The position numbers were made by a program, and so were the translations under genes. The notes under the pieces were generated by a model that was not told the origin of the DNA, did no database searches, and saw only the letters and a program-made list of their open reading frames with translations. Shown here piece after piece: positions 37,042-45,609 of a DNA stretch of 64,000 bases (within the stretch, counting starts at the first letter, position 1; every line of letters begins with the position of its first letter). Source of the DNA: UBA12077 sp963665525 (lineage in GTDB: Bacteria; Bacteroidota; Bacteroidia; Bacteroidales; UBA12077); the NCBI GenBank assembly GCA_963665525.1, contig OY762280.1, forward strand, positions 4,533,883 to 4,597,882, given 5' to 3'.

Positions 37042-37066
37042 TATATTTGTGTAAGAAAAACACAAA
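37042..37066 (+). promoter_or_regulatory. Operator copy 3 with promoter 2 of the SPFH gene
   Basis: A perfect dyad TTTGTGT (37046-37052) / ACACAAA (37060-37066) with a 7-base centre. It overlaps the -7 box TATATTTG at 37042-37049, for which TTTG at 37017-37020 is a suitable -33 box (21 bases). Binding here would block the promoter. The leader to the SPFH start at 37089 is short. Confidence 0.65.
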
Positions 37067-37088
37067 TTGTTAATTAAATCTAAAAGTT

Positions 37089-38117
37089 ATGTTTGGAGTT
37101 AAGTATATTAAATTTGATCCTATGCAGTATGTGGTGCATACTCAAAAAGGAAAAGTAAAAAGAAAAGGTAAAGGTTTAAGTTTCTATTATTGGTTACCTA
37201 ACAGTTCAATAATGGCTATCCCATTAGCAAGCAAAGACCTTCCTTTTATTTTTAATGTTACAACCTCTGATTATCAACTGATAACCGTTCAAGGTCAGAT
37301 TGTTTACAAAATATCTGAACCTGATACTCTAGCTGAAGCATTGGATTTCACTGTTAATGATAGAAAAAAATACTTAAAAGATGATTTTGAGAAACTTGAT
37401 AAAAGAATTATAAGTGAAGTCCAAAATGCCACGATTAAACAGGCTAATGCTGTTGAATTAAAGAGTGCATTGTCGAGTGTAAATAAGTTTGAGCAAGAAG
37501 TTTTTGCTGATCTCATAAATTCTGAATCAATTATCTTACTGGGAGTTCAGATATTAGGAGTTAAAGTTTTAGGAATTAGTCCAACTCCTGAAATGGCTAA
37601 AACTTTAGAGGCTGAAACAAGGGAGAAGATATTACAAGAAGCGGATTTAGCAATTTATGAAAGAAGAAATTTTTCAGTTGAACAAGAAAGAAAGATTAAG
37701 GAAAGTGAATTAAATACTGAGATAGCGATTGAAGAAAAGCAAAAGCAAATAGAGGTACAAAAAATGCAAACAGACCTAGTTAAACAGGAAAACGATGAAA
37801 AGATTAGAGAACTAAAGGTGCAAGCTGATATAAAGATTGAAAAGGAGAAAGAGAATCTGGTAAAAATGCAAGTTGAGAATGATAGGAAGATGGTAGAGAT
37901 TGAAAGGCTTAAAATGGAATCTGTTATAGAGCCATTAAAGAAGCTGGACTGGAGAAGCATGATGGTGCTCGGTAACAATTCTTCTGATGCCAAAACAAAT
38001 ATTGCCTTAGCTTTCAGAGAACTAGCCGAGAATGCAGGAAAGATTGGCACGTTAAATATTACTCCTGATTTATTAGAGAATTTACTTGATAAGAATATAA
38101 TAGAAAAAGCATCATAA
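37089..38117 (+). CDS. SPFH/band-7 protein with long coiled coil
   Basis: 342 residues. The first 180 residues fold like an SPFH (stomatin/prohibitin) domain, with a typical ITVQGQIVYKISEPDTLAEA strand region and LLGVQILGVKVLGISPTPEM before the helix. A long Lys/Glu-rich coiled coil follows (about 185-280), then a C-terminal segment with LDWRSMMVLGNNSSDAKTNIAL. Unlike most SPFH proteins there is no N-terminal membrane helix or signal peptide, so membrane contact, if any, is peripheral. SPFH proteins build large ring or cage assemblies. It ends 1 base before the NAD-kinase-like gene, indicating coupled translation, and has tandem operator/promoter elements upstream. Confidence 0.85.
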   Translation: MFGVKYIKFDPMQYVVHTQKGKVKRKGKGLSFYYWLPNSSIMAIPLASKDLPFIFNVTTSDYQLITVQGQIVYKISEPDTLAEALDFTVNDRKKYLKDDFEKLDKRIISEVQNATIKQANAVELKSALSSVNKFEQEVFADLINSESIILLGVQILGVKVLGISPTPEMAKTLEAETREKILQEADLAIYERRNFSVEQERKIKESELNTEIAIEEKQKQIEVQKMQTDLVKQENDEKIRELKVQADIKIEKEKENLVKMQVENDRKMVEIERLKMESVIEPLKKLDWRSMMVLGNNSSDAKTNIALAFRELAENAGKIGTLNITPDLLENLLDKNIIEKAS

Positions 38118-38118
38118 A

Positions 38119-39060
38119 ATGAATTACGAAAAGGTCATAATAGTAAAAAATAAGACGCGGTTAGAGCAATTAATAGAACGTTTTAACACAAAAGATCAAG
38201 CAAGGTTTTACATTGAACATTCGGTAGGAGGCTCCTTCAAAGATTATGAAGATGAACATGATACTTTTTATAAAGCCTTGGAAGATTTAAATACTCTTTG
38301 TGACCATAAGTTAAAAGTACACGTTATTGAAAGGAGCTTCCTCCCTAACTATATATTCCCTAAAAATTCATTCATCATTACCTTAGGCCAAGACGGTTTA
38401 GTTGCAAATACTGCGAAGTATTCTAAGAAGATTCCAATAGTTGGTTTAAATCCAGATTCTAAAAGGTATGACGGTATATTACTGCCATTCGACATTTTAA
38501 ATTTTAAAAATGAATTGGACAGAATTATAAACAATAGTTATGAAAGCATAGATGTAACTATGGCCAAAGCAAAGATGAACAATGGGCAGGAGTTAATAGC
38601 ATTTAACGATTTATTTATAGGGCCAGCAACTCATACTTCTGCTAGGTATACTATAGAATACAAGCAAAAAAGTGAAAGACAATCATCTAGTGGCATTATT
38701 GTGTCAACAGGAGCAGGTTCTACAGGTTGGTTAAGTTCATTAATAAATATGTCTACAGGTATGAATAGGTTTATGAACGGTAAAAGTAGTAATCAAAATT
38801 CAAATTATTATCTTCCATGGGATTCTAACAAACTTGTTTTTGTAGTTCGAGAACCATTTAAAAGCATTACAACTAATATTGAAATAGTGATGGGTGAGAT
38901 TGGTAAAACCTTAGATCTTAAATTAACTTCTCACATGCCTTATAATGGTGTTGTTTTTAGTGATGGAATAATCAACGATTATATTGAATTTAACTCAGGT
39001 AGTGTTTTGTCGATAGGGATTGCAGAACAAAAAGCAAAACTTATTACAAAAACACTTTAA
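38119..39060 (+). CDS. Divergent NAD(H)-kinase-like protein
   Basis: 313 residues. The signature pattern of ATP-NAD kinases is visible but altered: GQDGL (90-94, Asp92) instead of GGDGT, then VGLNPDSKRYDGILLPF (about 108-124), ND at 163-164 in the NE/ND position, and GIIVSTGAGSTGW (192-204) as the GSTAY-type loop. The catalytic-type Asp is kept, so activity on NAD(H) is possible. The N-terminal 75 residues are not typical of housekeeping NAD kinase. It is translated 1 base after the SPFH protein and downstream of a NrtR-type regulator, which supports an NAD-linked role. A related diacylglycerol/lipid-kinase-type fold is the alternative, less likely. Confidence 0.7.
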   Translation: MNYEKVIIVKNKTRLEQLIERFNTKDQARFYIEHSVGGSFKDYEDEHDTFYKALEDLNTLCDHKLKVHVIERSFLPNYIFPKNSFIITLGQDGLVANTAKYSKKIPIVGLNPDSKRYDGILLPFDILNFKNELDRIINNSYESIDVTMAKAKMNNGQELIAFNDLFIGPATHTSARYTIEYKQKSERQSSSGIIVSTGAGSTGWLSSLINMSTGMNRFMNGKSSNQNSNYYLPWDSNKLVFVVREPFKSITTNIEIVMGEIGKTLDLKLTSHMPYNGVVFSDGIINDYIEFNSGSVLSIGIAEQKAKLITKTL

Positions 39061-39114
39061 GTATTAATATCTAAAAAAAATGAAACCTCCATATATTAAT
39101 AGGCTTTTTTGTTT

Positions 39115-39948
39115 TTAAGATTGTGTGAGATTATTTATTATTTCTTTGCAGCCTCCATTTTTAATAAATCCAGAATGTTCATCAATAGAGTTAAACTGCT
39201 TGCCACAAATTTCACTGCACAACATTTTATAATCTGTAAGTTCAAAAAATTGTTGAATGATTTTTTCTGAATCGGGGTCTTTTAATCCGGATTTCCAGTT
39301 TTCTTTTCTTATAAGTTCTAAAATTGTTTTCCAAATTGTTGCTGCCAGTGCTCCGCAACCATTACCTTTTAATCCCATACCGCCAGCAAAGCCTGCAACC
39401 ATAATGGCTTCTTCATCAGTGCCTCCCATTTTTTTTACAAGTTCTGAAGAACAACTTAAAGGTTCTTGTATATATTCCGGTTGAATATCCAAGCCTTCAG
39501 TGGCAGCCTGAATGGCATCAGGAACCCATTTTTCCGCAAGTTTAAAACAAGAATAGAACTTTCCGGAAAACATATATTTAAAAAAAATCCATTTATTTTT
39601 GAAATCAGTTTTGGTGAAATCTTCACACTCAAATTTTGTTTGATTTTCGAACGACTGCATGATGTTTTGTGTAGCACTTATTGCAACGGCAGTTGCTTTG
39701 CCTAAATCATCTTTATGCCTTCTGTATGCTTCGGCACCAACAGCCATAGAAGCTCCCCAAAGCATCCCGCATTGGTAGCCATGTTGTAATATCCCCCCAG
39801 CTAATGGATCAAGAGCTTTTTCTTCATCGGGTTTGGGATAACCAAATTCTCTGTTCAATATATAAAAAAAAGTATGAGAACATGTCCCTTTGGTAAGGAA
39901 TACTCTTTTAGCTTTTAGTTTTGTTCGCTTCGTTTTAAGTCCGTTCAT
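39115..39948 (-). CDS. C_GCAxxG_C_C-type cysteine-rich redox protein
   Basis: 277 residues, helical, with about a dozen cysteines. Two halves each hold a motif related to the family: GYQCGMLWGASMAVGAEA (about 57-74) and GNGCGALAATIWKTI (about 196-210), plus later CSEICGKQF and GGCKEI. Members of this group are putative redox proteins that can contain selenocysteine; here all positions are Cys. Function is unknown. It stands alone between the NAD-kinase-like gene (convergent) and the MITE-like element. The basic first 15 residues may be dispensable. Confidence 0.7.
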   Translation of the reverse strand: MNGLKTKRTKLKAKRVFLTKGTCSHTFFYILNREFGYPKPDEEKALDPLAGGILQHGYQCGMLWGASMAVGAEAYRRHKDDLGKATAVAISATQNIMQSFENQTKFECEDFTKTDFKNKWIFFKYMFSGKFYSCFKLAEKWVPDAIQAATEGLDIQPEYIQEPLSCSSELVKKMGGTDEEAIMVAGFAGGMGLKGNGCGALAATIWKTILELIRKENWKSGLKDPDSEKIIQQFFELTDYKMLCSEICGKQFNSIDEHSGFIKNGGCKEIINNLTQS

Positions 39949-40034
39949 CTTTAATGCAAATATGTATTTAAGTAAAAACTCAGAGGAAACAAGTTACAAA
40001 ATAATATATCGTCATAAAAAGGATAAAAATAAAA

Positions 40035-40165
40035 GAGGGTGTCCAAAAAGTTAATGTTTGTCATCCTCAACTTGATTGGGGATCTTTATATTTGTTGAAG
40101 TTCAATTAATTAAGAGATTCCCTTTTTCAAGGGAATGACACTTTTAGGACTTTTTGGACACCCTC
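40035..40165. mobile_element. 131-bp MITE-like element
   Basis: Perfect 17-bp terminal inverted repeats, GAGGGTGTCCAAAAAGT (40035-40051) and its exact complement (40149-40165), bound a core with no gene. The core contains GTCATCCTCAACTTGAT and GAGATTCCC...GGGAATGACA segments that look like dispersed repeats of this phylum. No clear target-site duplication is visible. It may be mobilised in trans by an IS with the same ends elsewhere, or may act as a transcriptional hairpin after the M28 gene. Confidence 0.75.
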
Positions 40166-40188
40166 AGTTATAATATGATAGAAGCAAT

Positions 40189-41817
40189 TTAATTTTTATT
40201 TACTATATCCCAAAGATTTAAATAACTAAGTTTGATGATATCGACCATTTTGTTCCAGTTAATATCACTTGTTTCATCTTTTGGAGAATGATATGTCATT
40301 GGAAATCCTGCCATAAAATACATGATAGGAACATTTTTATTTGCAAACGAAGCATGATCACTTCCACCTCTTGGTTTTTCACTCGGACGATATTTTACAT
40401 CAAGATTTAAATTATATTTTGAGATATTTTCTTTGGATTTTTCTTCTAATTCCTCATATGATGATGTGTAAACCATTCGAGCCATGTTTTTAAGGGTGTC
40501 GCTGTCAGAGTCTTTACTAATCATATCAAAGTTTAAATAAAACTTTATATTTTCGATAGAACCACCATAAGGATTATCAGCAAAATATTCTGACCCCAGC
40601 AGTCCTTTTTCTTCTCCTGTCCATGCTGCAAAAACAATTGTTTTTTTAGGTTTTATTCCTGTTGCCATAAATGCTTTAGCTAGCATCCAAACACCTATTG
40701 TTCCCGAGGCATTATCGTCGGCACCATTCCATATATGACCATCTTTCATTCCAAGGTGATCGTAATGGCCTCCTATAACAACAATTTCATCTTTGTTCTC
40801 ACCTTCAATAACTCCTAAAACATTTCTTGTCTGAATCAGCTTTGTTTTAACACTATATTCAACACTTGCATTAATGCTTTTTAGCTTTTTATTAATTGGT
40901 TTTAAACTTGCAGCTTGTTCTTTTTCGAAATCTTGTAAATTAAAACTTTGATTCTCTAATATTTTATTGATTACCTGTTTTGTTGGATAAATCTTAATAG
41001 GTTTCGTATCTAAAGTATCAGAAGGTAGTTCTAAGTCATTTTCATATATCGGGCTATAAGGTTTTTCATTGTAATCCAAATTTTTAAAATCTTGCTCTTC
41101 CGACCAGTATTTGGTATTATCACCTTTGTAAACATCAATAATGGCTGCAACACCTTTTTCTTTAGCAATTTCATCTTTTTTTCTGTCCAGATAATAACTG
41201 AAATACCTTTCTTCCTTATGGAACTTTTTATAAGCAACAGAACTGGTATCTTCAGATCCAGGGTAGCCATTAAGCCTTAAAATGATTTTCCCTTTAACAT
41301 TTTTCCCTTTATAATCATCATAACCTGAATCTTTATCTGTAAAACCATATCCCACAAAAACAATATCAGATGTAATATTCATACCAGTATTTGATCCGTA
41401 TGCTGAGAAATCAACATGCTCATTAAATGTAAGGATTTGGTTATTTAATAAGGTAATAGAAAATTCTGTAGAGCTTTCAAGTTGCTGTGTCATATAAATA
41501 TTTTGAAAGTATGATGTGTATTCTTCTGATCGAACACCACTCCAACGTTGTTCTCTTGTAGGCCTGGTACGATCTTTATCGCCGGCAGCTTGTACGCCCA
41601 TAAATTGTAACATACTTGCCAAATAATCAGCAGCAAGAAATTCACCTTTTTCACCGGTTGCTCGTCCTTCCATCCAGTTTGAAGAAAGAAACTCAACTTG
41701 AGCCTTCACAGATTCTTTTGTAATGGCATCGAGGCCTTTTTGTAAGGCATTTTCCTGGCAAAATATTGGATTAAAAAAAAGAATAAATAAGGTTAATAGG
41801 GTAATTTGTTTTTTCAT
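40189..41817 (-). CDS. Secreted M28-family zinc peptidase
   Basis: 542 residues with a signal peptide (1-20, ending IFC before QE). A protease-associated-like segment (about 130-260) precedes the M28 catalytic domain with IGGHYDHLG (zinc His/Asp), WNGADDNASG (bridging Asp), WTGEEKGLLGS (catalytic Glu) and GGSDHASF (His). It should release N-terminal amino acids from peptides in the periplasm or outside. It is monocistronic; the MITE-like element follows its stop. The substrate is unknown. Confidence 0.92.
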   Translation of the reverse strand: MKKQITLLTLFILFFNPIFCQENALQKGLDAITKESVKAQVEFLSSNWMEGRATGEKGEFLAADYLASMLQFMGVQAAGDKDRTRPTREQRWSGVRSEEYTSYFQNIYMTQQLESSTEFSITLLNNQILTFNEHVDFSAYGSNTGMNITSDIVFVGYGFTDKDSGYDDYKGKNVKGKIILRLNGYPGSEDTSSVAYKKFHKEERYFSYYLDRKKDEIAKEKGVAAIIDVYKGDNTKYWSEEQDFKNLDYNEKPYSPIYENDLELPSDTLDTKPIKIYPTKQVINKILENQSFNLQDFEKEQAASLKPINKKLKSINASVEYSVKTKLIQTRNVLGVIEGENKDEIVVIGGHYDHLGMKDGHIWNGADDNASGTIGVWMLAKAFMATGIKPKKTIVFAAWTGEEKGLLGSEYFADNPYGGSIENIKFYLNFDMISKDSDSDTLKNMARMVYTSSYEELEEKSKENISKYNLNLDVKYRPSEKPRGGSDHASFANKNVPIMYFMAGFPMTYHSPKDETSDINWNKMVDIIKLSYLNLWDIVNKN

Positions 41818-42060
41818 AATATTAATTTTAAGTATAAGGTTTGGACTTTTTTTAGCGAAAAAAGTTTAATGGCCTTGGGGATTGTAGAAAATCAGGTGTT
41901 CAATTTTCTATTTCTAAAGATTAATCATTGATTTAATTTTGTCTTTTATCAAGAATTATGATCTTGGATATCATAAATGCTGTAAAAAATGGATTTTAAG
42001 AATCTAAATTAATCTATACCATTGTTCCCTTAATTTTTATTGAAATTTAGAATTTAGATT

Positions 42061-43137
42061 ATGAGTTATTTGAATACTAAGATTACAGGAACAGGTTGTT
42101 ATATTCCTAACGTAAGAATAGAAAATAAGGAATACTTTAAAAATACTTTTTTCGAAAAAGATCAAACATTGATACAAGGCTCTGGAGAAGATATTGTAGC
42201 TAAGTTTAAGGATATTACAGGTATTGCAGAACGAAGATGGGTAACCAAAGATCAAACTGCTTCTGAAATTGCTACTTTAGCAGCAGAAAGAGCTATAGAT
42301 TCAGCTAATATTGATAAAGAAACCATTGATCATATTATCGTTGCTACAAACTTTGGAGATGTAGTGAAAGGAACAATACAAACAGATTTATTGCCGAGTA
42401 TTGCAGCGCGGGTAAAGCAAAATCTGGGAATAACAAATTCAAATTGTATTGCATACGATATTATTTTTGGATGTCCCGGTTGGGTGCAGGGTATTATTCA
42501 GGCAGATGCTTTTATTAAAACCGGTATAGCAAAACGTGTTTTAGTAATTGGAGCAGAAACATTATCAAGAGTTGTTGATGTCTATGATCGGGATACTATG
42601 ATTTTTTCTGATGGAGCAGGAGCTACGATTGTTGAAGGGGTTTATTCTGATACCCAATCAGGAGTTTTATCATCCGCATCGGTTACTGATGCGGTTAACG
42701 AGGCTTTTTATTTATATCTTGGAAAATCAAATAAGCCAGATAGTGATCCCAATATTCGTTACATTAAAATGCATGGCCGGAAAATATATGAATATGCACT
42801 GTTTAATGTTCCTAAAGCTATAAAAGAAGCAATGGACAAATCTGGTATCTCAATTGAAAAGGTTAAGAAAGTTATCATTCATCAGGCAAATGAAAAAATG
42901 GATGAAGCTATTGTAAAACGTTTTTTCAAACTTTATGGTATTCAGGCAGAAATAGAAAGTGTTATGCCAATGAATATTCAAGAATTAGGAAATAGCTCAG
43001 TAGCTACAGTTCCAACATTATACGATATGATTTTAAAAGGAGAATTAAAAAATCATCAGATAAATAAAGATGATGTCATCATATTTGCTTCTGTGGGAGC
43101 AGGTATGAGTATTAATGCTATTGTATATAAACAATAG
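42061..43137 (+). CDS. KAS III (FabH-like) ketoacyl synthase
   Basis: 358 residues of the thiolase fold with a KAS III triad: Cys138 in FGCPGWVQG, His274 in VIIHQANEKM and Asn311 in ELGNSSVAT. These enzymes condense acyl-CoA with malonyl-ACP to start fatty acid synthesis, or make specialised products. It stands alone with no fab genes or acyl carrier protein nearby, so it may be a second, non-housekeeping synthase. The Cys environment GCPGW differs from the ACAGF of E. coli FabH. It converges with the ROK gene. Confidence 0.88.
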   Translation: MSYLNTKITGTGCYIPNVRIENKEYFKNTFFEKDQTLIQGSGEDIVAKFKDITGIAERRWVTKDQTASEIATLAAERAIDSANIDKETIDHIIVATNFGDVVKGTIQTDLLPSIAARVKQNLGITNSNCIAYDIIFGCPGWVQGIIQADAFIKTGIAKRVLVIGAETLSRVVDVYDRDTMIFSDGAGATIVEGVYSDTQSGVLSSASVTDAVNEAFYLYLGKSNKPDSDPNIRYIKMHGRKIYEYALFNVPKAIKEAMDKSGISIEKVKKVIIHQANEKMDEAIVKRFFKLYGIQAEIESVMPMNIQELGNSSVATVPTLYDMILKGELKNHQINKDDVIIFASVGAGMSINAIVYKQ

Positions 43138-43166
43138 AAATTTTCAACTAAGAATGATTTGATATT

Positions 43167-44123
43167 TTAGTTTTCCAGTTCCCAGATTAGTGCTGCGGCA
43201 CCAAGTATGGCAGCATTATTTTCTGGTAATGCCGAAGGTTTTATCTCAATTTTATTTTTGTATATTTCTAATAAATGTTCATTAAAATATCTTTTCACAG
43301 GTTTAAATAAGCGATCACCTGCATTGGCAAGTCCTCCAAATAAGAAGATGACTTCAGGACTAGTAATGGTAACAGCGTTTGCTAACATAACACCAAGAAC
43401 GTATGCTGTGTAATCAAAAGCTTTTAAAGCAATTTCATCTCGTTCTAAAGATGCTTTGTAAATCATTTCACTATTTATTTCCTCAACAGGTATATTTCTT
43501 AATAAACTAGGTTCATCCGATTCAGATAAAAGCTCTTTTACTGTCCTAACGATTCCTGATGCTGATGCATAAGTTTCTAAACAACCTTTTCGACCGCAAT
43601 TGCATTGTCGTCCTTTAGGATCGAAGATGGCGTGACCTAATTCACCAGCAAAACCATCATGACCTAGAATTAATTTGCCATTGGCAACAAATCCACTTCC
43701 TAAACCTGTGCCAAGAGTTATCATCATGAAATCTTTTAATGATTTCGCATTTCCGTAGATCATTTCTCCTATAGTAGCAGCATTTGCATCATTGGTGAGT
43801 TTGGTTGTAAACCCGGTCTTTTTTTCGATTAACTCAGCTAAAGGAACAATTCCTTTCCATGGTAAATTGGGAGCAAACTCGATGGTTCCGTTGTAATAAT
43901 TTCCGTTAGGAGCTCCTATACCTATTCCTTCAAGATGATAATCTTTATTTAATCCAGCTAAACAATTTTTTAGTCGATCCGAAAGATAATCAACATACTT
44001 ATCCAAATCATCAAATCCTTTTAAAGGGAATGATTCTCTTAATATAACTTCTCCATTTGCTGTCACAACTCCATACGACACATTGGTTCCTCCAATGTCA
44101 ATTCCAATAGCTAATTTTTGCAT
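43167..44123 (-). CDS. ROK-family sugar kinase (glucokinase-like)
   Basis: 318 residues from Met at 44123 (MQKLAIGIDIGGTN); an in-frame ATG 33 bases earlier (44156) would add a non-conserved stretch. Visible motifs: phosphate loop GIDIGGTN, catalytic TLGTGLGSGFV, substrate site GHAIFDPKGRQ and the zinc motif CNCGRKGCLETYAS. It phosphorylates a hexose, most likely glucose or mannose in this context. It is the last gene of the mannoside cluster, 39 bases after the transporter when started at Met12, and supplies the first metabolic step. Confidence 0.9.
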   Translation of the reverse strand: MQKLAIGIDIGGTNVSYGVVTANGEVILRESFPLKGFDDLDKYVDYLSDRLKNCLAGLNKDYHLEGIGIGAPNGNYYNGTIEFAPNLPWKGIVPLAELIEKKTGFTTKLTNDANAATIGEMIYGNAKSLKDFMMITLGTGLGSGFVANGKLILGHDGFAGELGHAIFDPKGRQCNCGRKGCLETYASASGIVRTVKELLSESDEPSLLRNIPVEEINSEMIYKASLERDEIALKAFDYTAYVLGVMLANAVTITSPEVIFLFGGLANAGDRLFKPVKRYFNEHLLEIYKNKIEIKPSALPENNAAILGAAALIWELEN

Positions 44124-44162
44124 TCTTTTAAATTTTAACATGGCAAATATGCACAAAAAATA

Positions 44163-45602
44163 TTAATCGTTAATTTGTTTTGGTATATATCCCTTCCATC
44201 CATAATACATTAAATAAGCATAACATATAATTGGAATAAAGAAAGAATAATGGTATCCGTTAAATGCATCAGCAACTGCACCTTGAATAACAGGGATAAT
44301 AGCGCCTCCTAAAATCATCATAACTAAAATGGATGATCCTTGAGCCGTATTTTCTTTTAAATCCTTTATGGCTAAAGTGAAAATATTCGACCACATAATA
44401 GAGTTAAATAATCCGATTCCTATAATGGTCCAAAGCGCAACAGTTCCATTTGTTACAAGGGTAGTTGTTAAGAGACCAATTACAATAAATGCGAATATGG
44501 CTAATGTTCTTCCTGGTAACGATTTGCCAAAAATAAATCCAATGTAATTAATCAATAAAAATATGATGAATGGAGTTACTCGTTTAAACTCAAAGCTTGA
44601 TCCACTTTCGAGATATATAATTCCGTAAATTAATAGAAAGGTTAGGATGGAGGTTAGTAACATTAAACCATATTTTTTAATCTTTTGAAGACTGCTTAAT
44701 GATATAGCTCCTAAGAATCGACCAATCATAGCTCCTCCCCAGTAAAATGCCAGAAAGTTTTTAGCTTCCATTTCAGGGAATCCAAGTAATTCACCTGCAT
44801 AATTAATAAATGAACTGCCAATACTTACCTCTGCTCCAACGTACATAAATATGGCAATTCCTCCTAATACTAAATGAGTGTGTTTTAATGCACCTGCTCC
44901 TTTTTCAATACTCGATGAATTGGTGAATTTAGGTAGTTTAGTAAATTTTATAATAACTGCTAAAAGAATAAAAAGACCAGCAAAAATGAGGTAAGGGAGT
45001 TGAACTCCTAAAGCTGATAAAGGATCTCCGGCATCGGTTAAAATTGGTTCGCCAATATTATTATATAATGGAGCTCCAAGTTTAGCAAAAAAGTGAAATA
45101 CAAAATAACCTCCTAAAATTGGAGCTAATGTAGTTCCCAGTGAATTAAATGCTTGTGATAAATTTAAACGGCTTGATGCTGTTTCGGGTGGGCCTAATAA
45201 TGCTACATATGGGTTTGCAGCAATTTGCAATAAGGTAAAGCCTAATGCTAAAATGAATAAGGCACCCAGGAATAATCCGAATATTTTAAATTGTGCTGCC
45301 GGATAAAACATCAAACTGGCAAATGCCGAAATGAATAAGCCTAAAATAATACCATTCTTATATCCAATTTTTGATATTGGATCGCCTGCGCGTGCTGATA
45401 TGATGAAATAAACCAACGATCCAACAAAATATGCAGTAAAAAATGCAAATTGAATCATCATCGATTGAAATCGGTTTAATTCAAACATCTTTTTAAGAAA
45501 AGGGATTAGAATATCATTCATACATGTTATAAAACCCCACATAAAAAACAGGCTTGTTAAAACTATTAAAGCACTTGTATAGTTTGTTTTCTGATTTGTC
45601 AT
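44163..45602 (-). CDS. Sugar MFS transporter, FucP/GluP type
   Basis: 479 residues, twelve membrane helices of the major facilitator fold. The opening ALIVLTSLFFMWGFITCMND and LGFTLLQIAANPYVALLGPP are typical of the FucP / glucose-galactose group of sugar:H+ symporters. In this operon it should import the mannose or related hexose released by the two mannosidases upstream. It lies 7 bases after the GH92 gene, within the same minus-strand transcript. Confidence 0.93.
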   Translation of the reverse strand: MTNQKTNYTSALIVLTSLFFMWGFITCMNDILIPFLKKMFELNRFQSMMIQFAFFTAYFVGSLVYFIISARAGDPISKIGYKNGIILGLFISAFASLMFYPAAQFKIFGLFLGALFILALGFTLLQIAANPYVALLGPPETASSRLNLSQAFNSLGTTLAPILGGYFVFHFFAKLGAPLYNNIGEPILTDAGDPLSALGVQLPYLIFAGLFILLAVIIKFTKLPKFTNSSSIEKGAGALKHTHLVLGGIAIFMYVGAEVSIGSSFINYAGELLGFPEMEAKNFLAFYWGGAMIGRFLGAISLSSLQKIKKYGLMLLTSILTFLLIYGIIYLESGSSFEFKRVTPFIIFLLINYIGFIFGKSLPGRTLAIFAFIVIGLLTTTLVTNGTVALWTIIGIGLFNSIMWSNIFTLAIKDLKENTAQGSSILVMMILGGAIIPVIQGAVADAFNGYHYSFFIPIICYAYLMYYGWKGYIPKQIND

Positions 45603-45609
45603 GGTATTA

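Noticed and set aside
37655..38050. 131-codon minus-strand frame
   Set aside because: It is the shadow of the Lys/Glu-rich coiled coil of the SPFH gene and is Ser/Phe/Ile-rich.
35816..39060. Genomic island integrated at tRNA-Leu
   Set aside because: No repeat of the tRNA-Leu 3' end and no integrase were found around the NrtR-SPFH-kinase genes, so position next to tRNAs alone is not proof.
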